Positions 8,770-17,567 of a stretch of DNA of 64,000 nucleotides are shown here, piece by piece. The notes under the pieces were generated by a model, which made no database searches, was not told the DNA's origin, and worked only from the letters and a program-made list of their open reading frames with translations. Every line of letters begins with the position of its first letter. The stretch's first letter is position 1. This DNA comes from Fidelibacterota bacterium. GTDB taxonomy: Bacteria; Fidelibacterota; Marinisomatia; Marinisomatales; TCS55. The position numbers and the translations under genes are program-made. The stretch spans positions 268,838 through 332,837 of the forward strand of contig PBPT01000016.1 of assembly GCA_002724735.1 (NCBI GenBank). Reading direction: 5' to 3'.

Positions 8770-9929
8770 TAGTTATCCTTTTTTGGACGAAGTGCTTTAG
8801 ATAAGCTTTGTCTTTCTGGTACAACTTCACCATTAATTGTACTTGACGCTGTATTATTAATAAAGCTTGCCTTCTGTGTTTGTTTTTCTAATGTGTTACT
8901 TAGTGTCATTCTAATATCATCATTTTGTTTAACCCACCTGTTGCCATCAAACTTAAACATTCTGTTAGGCAAAAAGTCAGTGCGTAGAAAGTAGTCTCCA
9001 TTCCTATTATCTTTTGGAAATGCTATTCCAAATCCAAAAGGAGCACCGTTTGGAGCGGCATCACCTGTACCTACTAAGTAACCTGTATATCCTTCTCTGT
9101 CTGGTCTATCAGCTATTTCGTCTGCTGTAGTATTGATCATAGAAGCATCTAAATCTGTTTCGTCAGCAGTTTGTAGTGCCACTGAACCGTCGTCATTTGT
9201 TGCAATAGAGTAAAAATGACTTATGTCGAACCCACTCTTAGGTGCGTCTTGTTCAGCTTGTGCTACTACTGCTCTATTAATTTGCATTTCTTTCTCATAC
9301 GTAGAAAGTACATCTCTTAATGTATTGCTTGAGTTTTCGCTTGCAGGTAAATCTAATATTTCTTTGTATTCTTGAGTATCGTATATCTGCTTTAATTTAA
9401 GCCTGTATAAATGAGGATACCATGTTTGACTAAAGCCTTCTGCGGCTCTGTTTACATCTTCTACAACATAAAATCTCTTTAGGGCTACATCATAATCATT
9501 TAAAGCGTATTCGTCTGTTAAGTGTGGTAATTCTATTACATCACCACTCATAATTTTTCTGCCTAATGTTTTCACAGAACTATTAATATGTATGGTCATA
9601 AACAATGTATCATTACTTAAAAATAAACCAAATTGGCTTAGATCAAAATCTATATCCTGTACATTGTATACTGCTCGCATTGTATATACGTCTGGATCAT
9701 ATTTTCTATCTCTATTTTCTAAAAATAATAGATCTTGTATATTAGTTTCTTTTACAGCATCATATCTTGGTTGATCAGACGTTGATTCTGCAGATGATGG
9801 GTTCCTAGCACCTAAATACTTGTGAACATTGATATCAGTACCGCCAACAGTGAACATTTCCTGAATTTGCTTGTCAAGAAAATGAAAATCGTTACCGCGT
9901 TCTGGTTTATATAAAGACAGTCTTGGCAT
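8769..9929 (-). CDS. gp14: Neck protein (T4 gp14-like)
   Basis: The real start is the ATG at 9929 (MPRLSLYKPERGNDFHFLDK); the track start at 10082 would read into gp13 on the other strand. The protein has 386 residues. The segments GGTDINVHKYLGARNP and TNIQDLLFLENRDRKYD are, to my recollection, hallmarks of gp14 neck proteins of marine T4-like phages. Residues about 313-333 carry a GDYFLRTD...FDGNRWVK module also seen in the sheath and gp15. The gene is divergent from gp13 across a palindromic double late promoter, and its ATG is five bases from the late box, so no leader is expected. Confidence 0.75.
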   Translation of the reverse strand: MPRLSLYKPERGNDFHFLDKQIQEMFTVGGTDINVHKYLGARNPSSAESTSDQPRYDAVKETNIQDLLFLENRDRKYDPDVYTMRAVYNVQDIDFDLSQFGLFLSNDTLFMTIHINSSVKTLGRKIMSGDVIELPHLTDEYALNDYDVALKRFYVVEDVNRAAEGFSQTWYPHLYRLKLKQIYDTQEYKEILDLPASENSSNTLRDVLSTYEKEMQINRAVVAQAEQDAPKSGFDISHFYSIATNDDGSVALQTADETDLDASMINTTADEIADRPDREGYTGYLVGTGDAAPNGAPFGFGIAFPKDNRNGDYFLRTDFLPNRMFKFDGNRWVKQNDDIRMTLSNTLEKQTQKASFINNTASSTINGEVVPERQSLSKALRPKKDN

Positions 9930-9934
9930 ATGTA

Positions 9935-9955
9935 TATTTATCGTAACGATAAATA
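9935..9955. promoter_or_regulatory. Palindromic divergent late promoter between genes 14 and 13
   Basis: A perfect 21-base palindrome with 10-base arms (TATTTATCGT, central A, ACGATAAATA). Each arm ends in GATAAATA, a one-mismatch T4-type late box (TATAAATA), one per strand. The minus-strand box is 5 bases from the gp14 ATG. The plus-strand box is 18 bases from the gp13 ATG, with a GGAGAG Shine-Dalgarno between. Confidence 0.75.
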
Positions 9956-9973
9956 CTATATGGAGAGTAGAGA

Positions 9974-10732
9974 ATGTCTGAGCTAGCAACAATGAAACAA
10001 GAGGTATATGACTACGTAAATGCGTCCTTAGGTGGTGGCATGATTGATGTAGAATTAGACCCTGTTCATTACGAAACCGCACTTAGCAAAGCTTTAAGTA
10101 AATTTAGACAAAGATCAGATAATAGTGTTGAAGAATCATACTTGTTTTTGACTACAGTAGTAGATCAAAACGAATATATACTACCTGATGAAGTAATTGA
10201 AATAAGAAAGCTATTTAGAAGGTCAATAGGTTCTAGGACTGGAGGTACAGACGGAGGCTCGTTGTTTGAACCATTTAACATGGCCTATACAAATACATAT
10301 TTGCTATCAGGCTCTAAGTTAGGCGGATTAGCAACATATGATTTATTTGCACAACATCAAGAGCTAGTAGGACGTATGTTTGGTAGTTTTATTGAATTTA
10401 AATGGAATACAACTACTAAGAAACTTACGTTGCTACAACGTCCACGTGCAGAAGAAGATCTATTGCTTTATGCATATAACTACAGACCAGACACACAATT
10501 ACTATCAGACTATCTTGCAAAGCAATGGATTAAAGACTACACTTTAGCATCATGTAAGTACATGTTAGGAGAAGCAAGGAGTAAATTTGCTACTATAGCT
10601 GGTCCTGGGGGCGGAAGTACTTTGAACGGTGATGCACTTAAATCAGAAGCACAAGCTGAAATGGAAAAGTTAGAGCAAGAAGTAAGCACCGCAGTAGCAG
10701 GCGGACAAGGCTATGGCTTTTTAATCGGCTAA
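9974..10732 (+). CDS. gp13: Neck protein (T4 gp13-like)
   Basis: 252 residues. The C-terminal stretch DYTLASCKYMLGEARSKFAT followed by GPGGGSTLNGDAL corresponds to the conserved end of T4 gp13, and the N-terminal helix-rich part (VKQEVYDYVNASLGG-like) is usual for marine homologues. gp13 and gp14 form the neck that joins head and tail. A GGAGAG Shine-Dalgarno precedes the ATG, with a late box upstream in the shared palindrome. Confidence 0.85.
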   Translation: MSELATMKQEVYDYVNASLGGGMIDVELDPVHYETALSKALSKFRQRSDNSVEESYLFLTTVVDQNEYILPDEVIEIRKLFRRSIGSRTGGTDGGSLFEPFNMAYTNTYLLSGSKLGGLATYDLFAQHQELVGRMFGSFIEFKWNTTTKKLTLLQRPRAEEDLLLYAYNYRPDTQLLSDYLAKQWIKDYTLASCKYMLGEARSKFATIAGPGGGSTLNGDALKSEAQAEMEKLEQEVSTAVAGGQGYGFLIG

Positions 10733-10739
10733 AAACCAC

Positions 10740-10768
10740 TTGACAACAAGCTAAAATTATCATATAAT
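10740..10768 (+). promoter_or_regulatory. Consensus sigma70-type promoter of the dNMP kinase gene
   Basis: TTGACA (10740-10745), a 17-base spacer and TATAAT (10763-10768): perfect -35 and -10 boxes. It is followed by a 27-base leader with TAGGAG before the ATG at 10796. An early promoter therefore sits inside a late gene block. Confidence 0.88.
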
Positions 10769-10795
10769 AACTACTATAAACTTAGGAGACATTTT

Positions 10796-11446
10796 ATGAT
10801 TATTGGTATCTGTGGACTTATTGGTTCCGGTAAAGGTACAGTAAGTGACTATCTTGTAGACGAGTACGGTTTTGAAAAAATATCATTTGCAGATAAACTA
10901 AAAGATGCAGTAGCTGAACTATTCAGTTGGGATAGGGATATGCTAGAAGGTGATAGTCATATATCTAGGCAATGGAGAGAACAAGTTGACCAGTTTTGGA
11001 CACAGGAAACAGGCCGTGAAATTACACCTAGGTTAGTTTTACAAGAGTTTGGCACTGATTGTATGCGTAATGGCTTTTACGATGGTATATGGGTAAGCAT
11101 GGTAAAACAAAAAATAATTAACAATCCTACTAAAGAATTTGTTATTCCTGATGTGAGATTTCGAAATGAACAAAATGTTATTAGAGATCTTGGCGGAGAA
11201 ATTTGGCAAGTAAAACGTGGTACAGATCCTGAATGGTTTGGTCAAGCAATATTAGATAACCAAACAGGAAGTGATTTAATGTCTGCATATGATATACATG
11301 CTAGTGAATATAAATGGATTGATACTAATAACCATTTTGATGCAATTTTGTATAATGATGGGACTATACAAGATCTTAAAAGTCAGGTCGAAGGTCACCT
11401 TGTTTCCAGCGAACCCCTTGCTTCTGTACAATACGCTGGCAGTTAG
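10796..11446 (+). CDS. gp1: Deoxynucleoside monophosphate kinase (T4 gene 1-like)
   Basis: 216 residues. The P-loop is GLIGSGKGT (residues 7-15). FADKLKDAV and the RLVLQEFGTDCMR segment follow, then IPDVRFRNEQ. This is the deoxynucleotide monophosphate kinase family of T4 gene 1, which phosphorylates dNMPs to feed phage DNA synthesis. A strong early promoter stands directly upstream. The last 71 bases overlap the convergent HNH gene, so the C-terminal 20 or so residues (after VEGHLVSSEP) are probably not conserved. Confidence 0.85.
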   Translation: MIIGICGLIGSGKGTVSDYLVDEYGFEKISFADKLKDAVAELFSWDRDMLEGDSHISRQWREQVDQFWTQETGREITPRLVLQEFGTDCMRNGFYDGIWVSMVKQKIINNPTKEFVIPDVRFRNEQNVIRDLGGEIWQVKRGTDPEWFGQAILDNQTGSDLMSAYDIHASEYKWIDTNNHFDAILYNDGTIQDLKSQVEGHLVSSEPLASVQYAGS

Positions 11447-11711
11447 CACAAATTGTTTTTAAATTTGTAGGTCTACAATTATTTAAATCCCCGTCTATGT
11501 GGAAAACATTAAATACTTCTGAGTGTTTGCTTTTATAGTTACATTTTTCACAAACTTCTTTTTTTTCATAACCATATTGTTGCCACTTAGGCACTCCATG
11601 ATTAAGACCATTGCGTAAACATTTTTCGCACAGCTTTCTATAGTAGGGTTTACCATCTTTATAATAGTTTATGGCCGCAGGCCGTTGCTTACATTTGCAT
11701 AAAGGACGCAT
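11376..11711 (-). CDS. HNH endonuclease (homing-type, free-standing)
   Basis: 111 residues with three zinc-binding CxxC pairs: LCEKCLRNG, VCEKCNYKS and ICANCQ. The HNH core is FNVFHIDGDLNNCRPTNLKTIC, read here as His, Asn, Asn. Free-standing HNH genes are common selfish elements between T4-like genes. It is inserted on the opposite strand between the dNMP kinase and tail sheath genes and overlaps the kinase 3' end. A CTAAATA box lies just upstream of its ATG and might be a weak late promoter. Confidence 0.82.
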   Translation of the reverse strand: MRPLCKCKQRPAAINYYKDGKPYYRKLCEKCLRNGLNHGVPKWQQYGYEKKEVCEKCNYKSKHSEVFNVFHIDGDLNNCRPTNLKTICANCQRIVQKQGVRWKQGDLRPDF

Positions 11712-11778
11712 ACTGTATTTAGCTCACCTTTTTGGTCCCTTTTTTATGCTAATATATAGGGTGAAATTAATCTATAGA

Positions 11779-11786
11779 CATAAATA
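11779..11786 (+). promoter_or_regulatory. Late promoter of the tail sheath gene
   Basis: CATAAATA is one base from the T4 late consensus TATAAATA, 35 bases before the ATG of gene 18. An AGGAG Shine-Dalgarno (caggagaactaaa-ATG) follows in the leader. Confidence 0.65.
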
Positions 11787-11821
11787 CAGTTAGTAAAACG
11801 ATATCCAACAGGAGAACTAAA

Positions 11822-14800
11822 ATGGCATTAACTTCACCAGGCGTAGAAGTCAAAGTAATTGACGAATCATTCTACACCCCAGCGGCGGCTGGTACGGTAC
11901 CAATGATTTTTGTCGCTACTGCTTCTAACAAGACAAGCAGTTCAGGCGCAGGAACGGCAGCGGGAACACTAAAAGCAAACGCTGGTAAGCCTTATTTGAT
12001 CACCAGCCAAAGAGAGCTTGGTGAAACATTCGGCGATCCAAAATTTTATTCAGACTCAAACGGCAATATGATACATGGCGGAGAGTTAAACGAGTATGGA
12101 CTACAAACAGCATACTCTTTACTAGGCGTAACAAACAGAGCATATGTTGTTAGAGCAGACCTAGATTTAGGCAAACTACAAGCAAGTGCAACAGCACCAG
12201 GCGGTGAGCCAGCAGATGGCGCACATTGGTTTGATACACTTAATAGCTTGTTTGGTATTTTAGAATGGAATGCGGCGGCAATCACTACAACAGGCGGCCA
12301 AAGCTTTTCTTCACAAACACCAAAAGTAATTACTAAGTTAACAGACTTAGTTGGCAACATAGCATCTGGCATACCAAAAGCTTCTGTAGGAGCAATTGGT
12401 GATTATGCAGTTGTTGCAACAACTACAACTAACAAATTTTATTTTAAGTCAAAAGGAAATTCTGGAGCAGGTGTAGCGGCAGGAGCATGGGTTGAAGTTG
12501 GATCGACCAACTGGTCAGCTAGCCATCCAGTAGTGACAGGCACAGCTTCTAATCCTACATTAAGTAACGGAAATACAGTGGTAATTAATGCTACTACTGT
12601 TACATTAGCTGGTACTACAGTTACAGCTTTGGCTTCAGATATTAATACTGCATCTATTGCAGGAATTACAGCGGCGGCAGTAGACGGAGCACTAGAAATT
12701 TATTCAACTGGTGCAGATGTTGTTATTGCTAACGGTACAGGAACTATACTTACAGATACTGGTGTATCTGCGGCAACTTATGAAGCACCTAAGCTTACTA
12801 TTGCACCGCATACAAGTGTACCTCAGTATAAGTCAGGTGATTCAGAACCTGCACCAACAGGAAGCCTTTGGATTAAAACAACTACTCCAAACGGTGGCGC
12901 AAATTACAAAGTAAAGAAGTATGCCACTTCTACGCAACTTTGGTCAACAATTACAGCACCAATTTATGATACAAACCATGCCGCACTATTTGCACTTGAT
13001 AAATCAGGTGGCGGAGCAGGTATCGCATTAGGTGATTTGTATGTTAATACAAATGTTGAAGAAGTAAGCCCGATTATTGCTAATAGCAAAATTTTCCAAA
13101 GAGCGGCTACTGGAGCAACTAAAATTACTTCTAGTGCAGTAACCACACAATTAAGTAGTCAAGCATATGCATTTAATATGCAAGAGTCAAAAGCAAATCA
13201 ACAAGCTTTAGACGCTATGAAAACTATTAGTGTTACTGCTACAGGCGCATCAAGTGATGCAGATGTAATTGCGGGAGCAATTAATGCCGCAGGTTTCCAA
13301 AACATTACAGCAATAGTTGACTCAAGTAACAAAATACAAATTTCCCACAAACTAGGTGGCGAAATTAGAATCAAAGACACAGATGGTGGATTAGCACTAA
13401 TTGGCTTTGCTGTTTATAATTTTGCAAACGGTACTGGTACAGCTAATTTATATACTGCACCAACAGGCGATACTGCAAGTGATTGGGTAGCTTCAAACTG
13501 GAAAGAATTAACTTACACAGCTTCAAGCACTGCACCAACTAGCTTAACTGAAAATGGTACATTATGGTATAGTTCAGTTGTAGACGAAGTAGACCTTATG
13601 ATTCATAACGGAACTACATGGGTTGGTTATCATAATTACAGTGGAGCATATGCAAACTGTGATCCAGCAGGTCCGATTGTAGCGGCAAAAGAGCCTACTA
13701 CACAATCAGACTTAACAGCTTTAGTTGATGGAGATATTTGGATTAGCACAGCTAGTGTTGAAGATTATCCAGGAATTTACAGATGGAACGGTACTACTTC
13801 TAAATGGGTACTGTTAGATAAAGCAGATCAAACTACAGAAAATGGTGTACTTTTTGCAGATGCAAGATTTGGTGCAACAGGGGGAACAACTAGTAATGCT
13901 CCTTCAAGCACAATAGCTGAACTGCTTACTAGTGATTTCTTAGATCCAGATGCACCTGATCCAGCATTATATCCACAAGGTATGATTCTTTGGAATCTAC
14001 GTAGAAGCGGATTTAACGTTAAGAAATTTGTAAGAAATGCAATTGATGTAACTGCACTTAACACTAGACAAGGTGATGCTTCAATGGCGGCTTACTATCC
14101 ACATCGTTGGGTAACTGATTCAGGAAATGCTGAAGATGGTTCAGGAACATTTGGGCGTCATGCACAACGTAAATCTGTAGTACAGGCTTTACAAGCAATG
14201 GTCAATAGCAACACTGACATACGTGACGAAGAATCACGTCAGTTTAACTTGCTAGCTTGCCCAGGTTATCCAGAACTAATTGGTGAAATGATTACTTTAA
14301 ATACTGACAGACGCTTAACAGCATTTGTTGTAGGCGACACACCATTTAGATTAACACCAGATGCAACATCGCTTAATGAGTGGGCAACTAATGTTAGAAC
14401 TGCACTAGAAGATAATGACAACGGAGCAGTAAGCTTTGATGAGTATCTTGGAATGTACTATCCAGCAGGATTTACAAGCGATAATGCAGGCAACAACATT
14501 GTTGTTCCAGCAAGTCATATGGCACTACGTACAATAGTACTAAACGACCAAGTGGCGTTCCCCTGGTTTGCACCAGCTGGAACAAGACGTGGTGGAGTAT
14601 CGAACGCAACTTCAAGTGGTTTTATTACTAGCGAAGGCGAATTTAAAGCAGTTGCATTAAACACAGGACAGCGTGATACATTGTACTCAAATAAGATTAA
14701 TCCAATTACGTTTATGAGCGGAGCAGGATTAGTTGTATTTGGTCAAAAGACTCGTGCTAAAAATGCAAGTGCATTAGATAGAATCAATGTTGCTAGACTA

Positions 14801-15097
14801 GTTGTATACTTACGTGGACAGCTTGAGCTACTTGCTAAACCATATTTGTTTGAGCCAAATGATAAGATTACACGTGATCAAATCAAAGCGGCGGCAGATC
14901 AGCTTATGCTAGAACTTGTAAGTTTAAGAGCGTTGTATGACTTTGTTACAGTGTGTGATGAATCTAATAACACACCAGCAAGGATTGATAAAAACGAGCT
15001 TTACTTAGATGTAGCTATAGAACCAGTCAAAGCAATTGAATTTATTTACATACCGCTTAGACTTAAAAATACAGGGGAAATTGCGGCATTAGGATAA
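11822..15097 (+). CDS. gp18: Contractile tail sheath protein (T4 gp18-like), expanded
   Basis: 1091 residues against 659 in T4. The N-terminal core opens with LTSPGVEVKVIDES, the usual sheath start, and the C-terminal core includes ALYPQGMILWNLRRSGFNV and the sheath-type end with NPITFMSGAGLVVFGQKTR and LELLAKPYLFEPND. Between about residues 110 and 690 is a long variable insertion rich in Ala, Thr and Gly. It contains four related tryptophan modules (about residues 193-223, 337-373, 566-606 and 623-664), for instance GTLWYSS...NGTTWV and GDIWIS...WNGTTSKWV. These would project from the outside of the sheath. The gene has its own late promoter and AGGAG site. Confidence 0.95.
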   Translation: MALTSPGVEVKVIDESFYTPAAAGTVPMIFVATASNKTSSSGAGTAAGTLKANAGKPYLITSQRELGETFGDPKFYSDSNGNMIHGGELNEYGLQTAYSLLGVTNRAYVVRADLDLGKLQASATAPGGEPADGAHWFDTLNSLFGILEWNAAAITTTGGQSFSSQTPKVITKLTDLVGNIASGIPKASVGAIGDYAVVATTTTNKFYFKSKGNSGAGVAAGAWVEVGSTNWSASHPVVTGTASNPTLSNGNTVVINATTVTLAGTTVTALASDINTASIAGITAAAVDGALEIYSTGADVVIANGTGTILTDTGVSAATYEAPKLTIAPHTSVPQYKSGDSEPAPTGSLWIKTTTPNGGANYKVKKYATSTQLWSTITAPIYDTNHAALFALDKSGGGAGIALGDLYVNTNVEEVSPIIANSKIFQRAATGATKITSSAVTTQLSSQAYAFNMQESKANQQALDAMKTISVTATGASSDADVIAGAINAAGFQNITAIVDSSNKIQISHKLGGEIRIKDTDGGLALIGFAVYNFANGTGTANLYTAPTGDTASDWVASNWKELTYTASSTAPTSLTENGTLWYSSVVDEVDLMIHNGTTWVGYHNYSGAYANCDPAGPIVAAKEPTTQSDLTALVDGDIWISTASVEDYPGIYRWNGTTSKWVLLDKADQTTENGVLFADARFGATGGTTSNAPSSTIAELLTSDFLDPDAPDPALYPQGMILWNLRRSGFNVKKFVRNAIDVTALNTRQGDASMAAYYPHRWVTDSGNAEDGSGTFGRHAQRKSVVQALQAMVNSNTDIRDEESRQFNLLACPGYPELIGEMITLNTDRRLTAFVVGDTPFRLTPDATSLNEWATNVRTALEDNDNGAVSFDEYLGMYYPAGFTSDNAGNNIVVPASHMALRTIVLNDQVAFPWFAPAGTRRGGVSNATSSGFITSEGEFKAVALNTGQRDTLYSNKINPITFMSGAGLVVFGQKTRAKNASALDRINVARLVVYLRGQLELLAKPYLFEPNDKITRDQIKAAADQLMLELVSLRALYDFVTVCDESNNTPARIDKNELYLDVAIEPVKAIEFIYIPLRLKNTGEIAALG

Positions 15098-15110
15098 TAT
15101 ACGTACTTAA

Positions 15111-15134
15111 TGAGGGGTAAGAAATTGCCCCTCA
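15111..15134 (+). other. Hairpin between gp18 and gp19
   Basis: TGAGGGG and CCCCTCA form a perfect 7-base stem with a 10-base loop, 13 bases after the gp18 stop. No U-tract follows, so it is more likely an mRNA 3'-end stabiliser or processing site than a classic terminator. The gp19 late promoter starts 6 bases downstream. Confidence 0.6.
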
Positions 15135-15140
15135 GAAACG

Positions 15141-15148
15141 TATAAATA
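15141..15148 (+). promoter_or_regulatory. Late promoter of the tail tube gene
   Basis: A perfect TATAAATA late box lies 25 bases before the gp19 ATG, with TTAGGAG as Shine-Dalgarno in the leader. It is the best late-consensus match in the tail region and suits a highly expressed gene. Confidence 0.85.
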
Positions 15149-15173
15149 ATAATGTATTAGGAGAATAGAAAAA

Positions 15174-15812
15174 ATGCCAATCACAACTTTACAAAACATT
15201 TCGATACCCACAGAAGGCGCGAATTCTAACTCATCTTTATTGATGCCTAAGTTACAATATCGTTTCAGGGTATTTTTAGATAACTTTGGCACTACTGGGG
15301 GTCCAGACGGTGTTAGAGAAATTTCAAGACAAGTTCAAGACGTTACAAGACCAAATGTAACTTTTGAACAAATGACATTAGATTCATACAACTCAAGAGC
15401 ATACCTTGCAGGTAAGCATACTTGGGAACCAGTAACACTTACACTACGTGAAGATGCTAATAACAATGTTCAAAAGATTATTGGACAACAGTTACAAAGA
15501 CAGTTTGATTTCTTCGAACAGTCTAGTGCAGTTTCAAGTGGTAGCTACAAATTCCAAACTAGAATTGAGATACTAGATGGTGGTAACGGTGCTAACGGTG
15601 CAAATGTAATTGACAGATTCCATTTAGTAGGTTGCTATATTGAATCAGCAAACTACAACACACTAGCATATGCAACTAACGAAGCAGTTACTACAACACT
15701 AAGCATTCGTTATGATAATGCTATACAGTTTGGTGCTGACGAAGATATTAACGGTATTGGTGAAACAACAACCAGAGCGTTAGCGGCAGCGGCAGGCGGA
15801 ACACAAGTTTAA
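15174..15812 (+). CDS. gp19: Tail tube protein (T4 gp19-like)
   Basis: 212 residues, placed directly after the sheath gene as in all T4-like phages. It has the tube-type beginning LQYRFRVFLDNFG and the central SYNSRAYLAGKHTWEPVTLTLRE-type segment of gp19 homologues. Many copies form the inner tube through which DNA leaves the virion. It has a perfect late promoter, a good Shine-Dalgarno and a strong terminator after it, giving a compact single-gene transcript. Confidence 0.92.
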   Translation: MPITTLQNISIPTEGANSNSSLLMPKLQYRFRVFLDNFGTTGGPDGVREISRQVQDVTRPNVTFEQMTLDSYNSRAYLAGKHTWEPVTLTLREDANNNVQKIIGQQLQRQFDFFEQSSAVSSGSYKFQTRIEILDGGNGANGANVIDRFHLVGCYIESANYNTLAYATNEAVTTTLSIRYDNAIQFGADEDINGIGETTTRALAAAAGGTQV

Positions 15813-15834
15813 TAAAACTTAACTGATTGGCTTT

Positions 15835-15870
15835 AAAACGGAAGTAATTAATAGTTACTTCCGTTTTTTT
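15835..15870 (+). terminator. Rho-independent terminator after gp19
   Basis: AAAACGGAAGTAA pairs with TTACTTCCGTTTT (13 base pairs) around a 7-base loop and is followed by a run of seven T. This is the strongest terminator in the tail region. Confidence 0.92.
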
Positions 15871-15892
15871 ATATACGCACTTATCTACATAG

Positions 15893-15900
15893 GATAAATA
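15893..15900 (+). promoter_or_regulatory. Late promoter, leaderless type
   Basis: GATAAATA is one mismatch from the T4 late box. Only five bases (ttaat) separate it from the ATG at 15906, and no Shine-Dalgarno is present. Confidence 0.7.
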
Positions 15901-15905
15901 TTAAT

Positions 15906-17186
15906 ATGAGTATCAAAGATCCATACCTCTATAATATTGACCTTGATGTACATTTAAGGGACGCAAGGCATGCTCACCAACTGTATACACAACATACATT
16001 TGCCCTAGCCCCTAAGACAAAATTTCTATATCATATAGTATTTGATTTATATCCAGAAGTAGGAAATTCAGCAAATAATAATACAGTGAGATTTAAAAAA
16101 GAAATTGGCGTATTAGCACAGACAGCCGATTTACCTCAATATCGTGTAGCTGTTGAAAACAAACAGCAATATAATCGTAAGAAAAATATACAGACTAGAT
16201 TAGACTATCAAGACATTACAATTACATTTCATGACGATAATTTAGGTTTAACAAGAGGATTATTACAAGACTATTATCAATATTATTTTGTTGATGGCAA
16301 TCATGAAGACGGCACAAGAAGTTCTCCTGCATATATGGCTAGAGATAAATTTAAAGAAGCAGTACCTAATTATGGTTTAAATAATAAAAAAGTAAATCCG
16401 TTTTTTAAACATGTTAGAATATATCAACTAGCAAGACGAGAATGGTTTGCGTATACACTTATAAATCCATTAATAAGTGCGTTTGATCATGGTGATGTTG
16501 ATGCTACTACAGGAGCAGATATGAATAGGAATAGTATCACGCTAGCATACGAAAGTGTAATTTATTCTAATGGACAAGTGGGCGAAGACGGACAGCCTGT
16601 AGGATTTACTGATCCTGAAACTGGTTACGATAATGCCCCTAGCCCAATAGGATATTTTGATTCTGAAATGAGTTTTAGAAATACTATGTCAGCTGATCCT
16701 GCATTAATAGATCCGCGTAGACAGCGTAGGAATCCAATTTTACCTAGGTCTAATAATAGTAGATCAAGAAGAGATAGTTTGTTTGGCATACTATCAGGAA
16801 ATGGAAGCAACATATTAGGAGCAGGTTTGAGAGACTTATTTGGCAATTCACAGACAGGTGGATTACGTGGCACTACAATTCCAAGGACAAGTCCAATTAG
16901 TGATGCAGTAACAACACTTGTTAGCAATGATATTAACATACTAGACGGCGATAATATATTAAATGCATTAAGTACTAACAGTTCAGTAAAATCTAGTTTT
17001 ATATCTAGAGCATTAAATAGTAATGCTTTTGCAGGAGAAACTTTAGCTAGCTATAATACTGCAAGTGATACTAGGAAAGCCGCAATAGAAAATAATTTAA
17101 TTGACAGAGCTTCAAATGGTGATAGGAAACTAGCTGAACAAGCTACCCAAGCTATACAAGCTAACAAAGGGAGTATATTAACGTAA
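15906..17186 (+). CDS. Virion structural protein, tail-tube-like N-terminal part
   Basis: 426 residues. The first 200 or so residues (FLYHIVFDLYPEVGN, ADLPQYRVAVENKQQYNRKK, DITITFHDDN) resemble the tail-tube fold, including the loop that in tube proteins contacts the next ring. The last 200 residues are low-complexity, rich in Asn, Ser and Arg. Candidates are a baseplate-tube junction protein (gp48/gp54-like) or a second tube-related protein; I cannot choose. It starts without a leader from a late box and runs directly into the next gene (the stop overlaps its ATG). Confidence 0.65.
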   Translation: MSIKDPYLYNIDLDVHLRDARHAHQLYTQHTFALAPKTKFLYHIVFDLYPEVGNSANNNTVRFKKEIGVLAQTADLPQYRVAVENKQQYNRKKNIQTRLDYQDITITFHDDNLGLTRGLLQDYYQYYFVDGNHEDGTRSSPAYMARDKFKEAVPNYGLNNKKVNPFFKHVRIYQLARREWFAYTLINPLISAFDHGDVDATTGADMNRNSITLAYESVIYSNGQVGEDGQPVGFTDPETGYDNAPSPIGYFDSEMSFRNTMSADPALIDPRRQRRNPILPRSNNSRSRRDSLFGILSGNGSNILGAGLRDLFGNSQTGGLRGTTIPRTSPISDAVTTLVSNDINILDGDNILNALSTNSSVKSSFISRALNSNAFAGETLASYNTASDTRKAAIENNLIDRASNGDRKLAEQATQAIQANKGSILT

Positions 17187-17566
17187 TGGCAAGTTCAGAT
17201 CAAAATATAGGTAAAGGACCATTCGATAAAAACGATTCTGAGTCAACAAAAAGTTATTTCAATAATTATTTTGATACTCCTATTAATAGCACTCCGGGTG
17301 AAGTTGATGCAGTTGTAGGACACTTTCTTAAAAGGGGCTTTGATCAAGTTGCGGCTGTGAACACAGCAAGTGTTTTATTACAACAGGCAGATATTGACGA
17401 AGTACCAGTTTTCCAATTAATAGATACATTAAGCGGTACATCAGATGTACAACTTAGTAATATAGTAGCCCAAATACTTAACTTAAATAGAAGTAAATCA
17501 AGTATGTTAGGTTATAAATCAGCAGACAACGGCGATTTGTTTGATCAACGGAATATAATAAATTGA
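17186..17566 (+). CDS. Conserved virion-region protein of unknown function
   Basis: 126 residues, no recognised domain. The first 35 residues look disordered (NIGKGPFDKNDSESTKSY), followed by a helical core (VDAVVGHFLKRGFDQVAAVN). It overlaps the previous stop (TAATG), and gene 4 begins just after its own stop, so it is co-expressed with late virion genes. A structural or assembly role is likely from context only. Confidence 0.6.
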   Translation: MASSDQNIGKGPFDKNDSESTKSYFNNYFDTPINSTPGEVDAVVGHFLKRGFDQVAAVNTASVLLQQADIDEVPVFQLIDTLSGTSDVQLSNIVAQILNLNRSKSSMLGYKSADNGDLFDQRNIIN

Positions 17567-17567
17567 G

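Noticed and set aside
15906-17186. Calling this protein gp48 or gp54
   Set aside because: The tube-like N-terminal part is suggestive, but I cannot tell which T4 gene it matches without a profile search.
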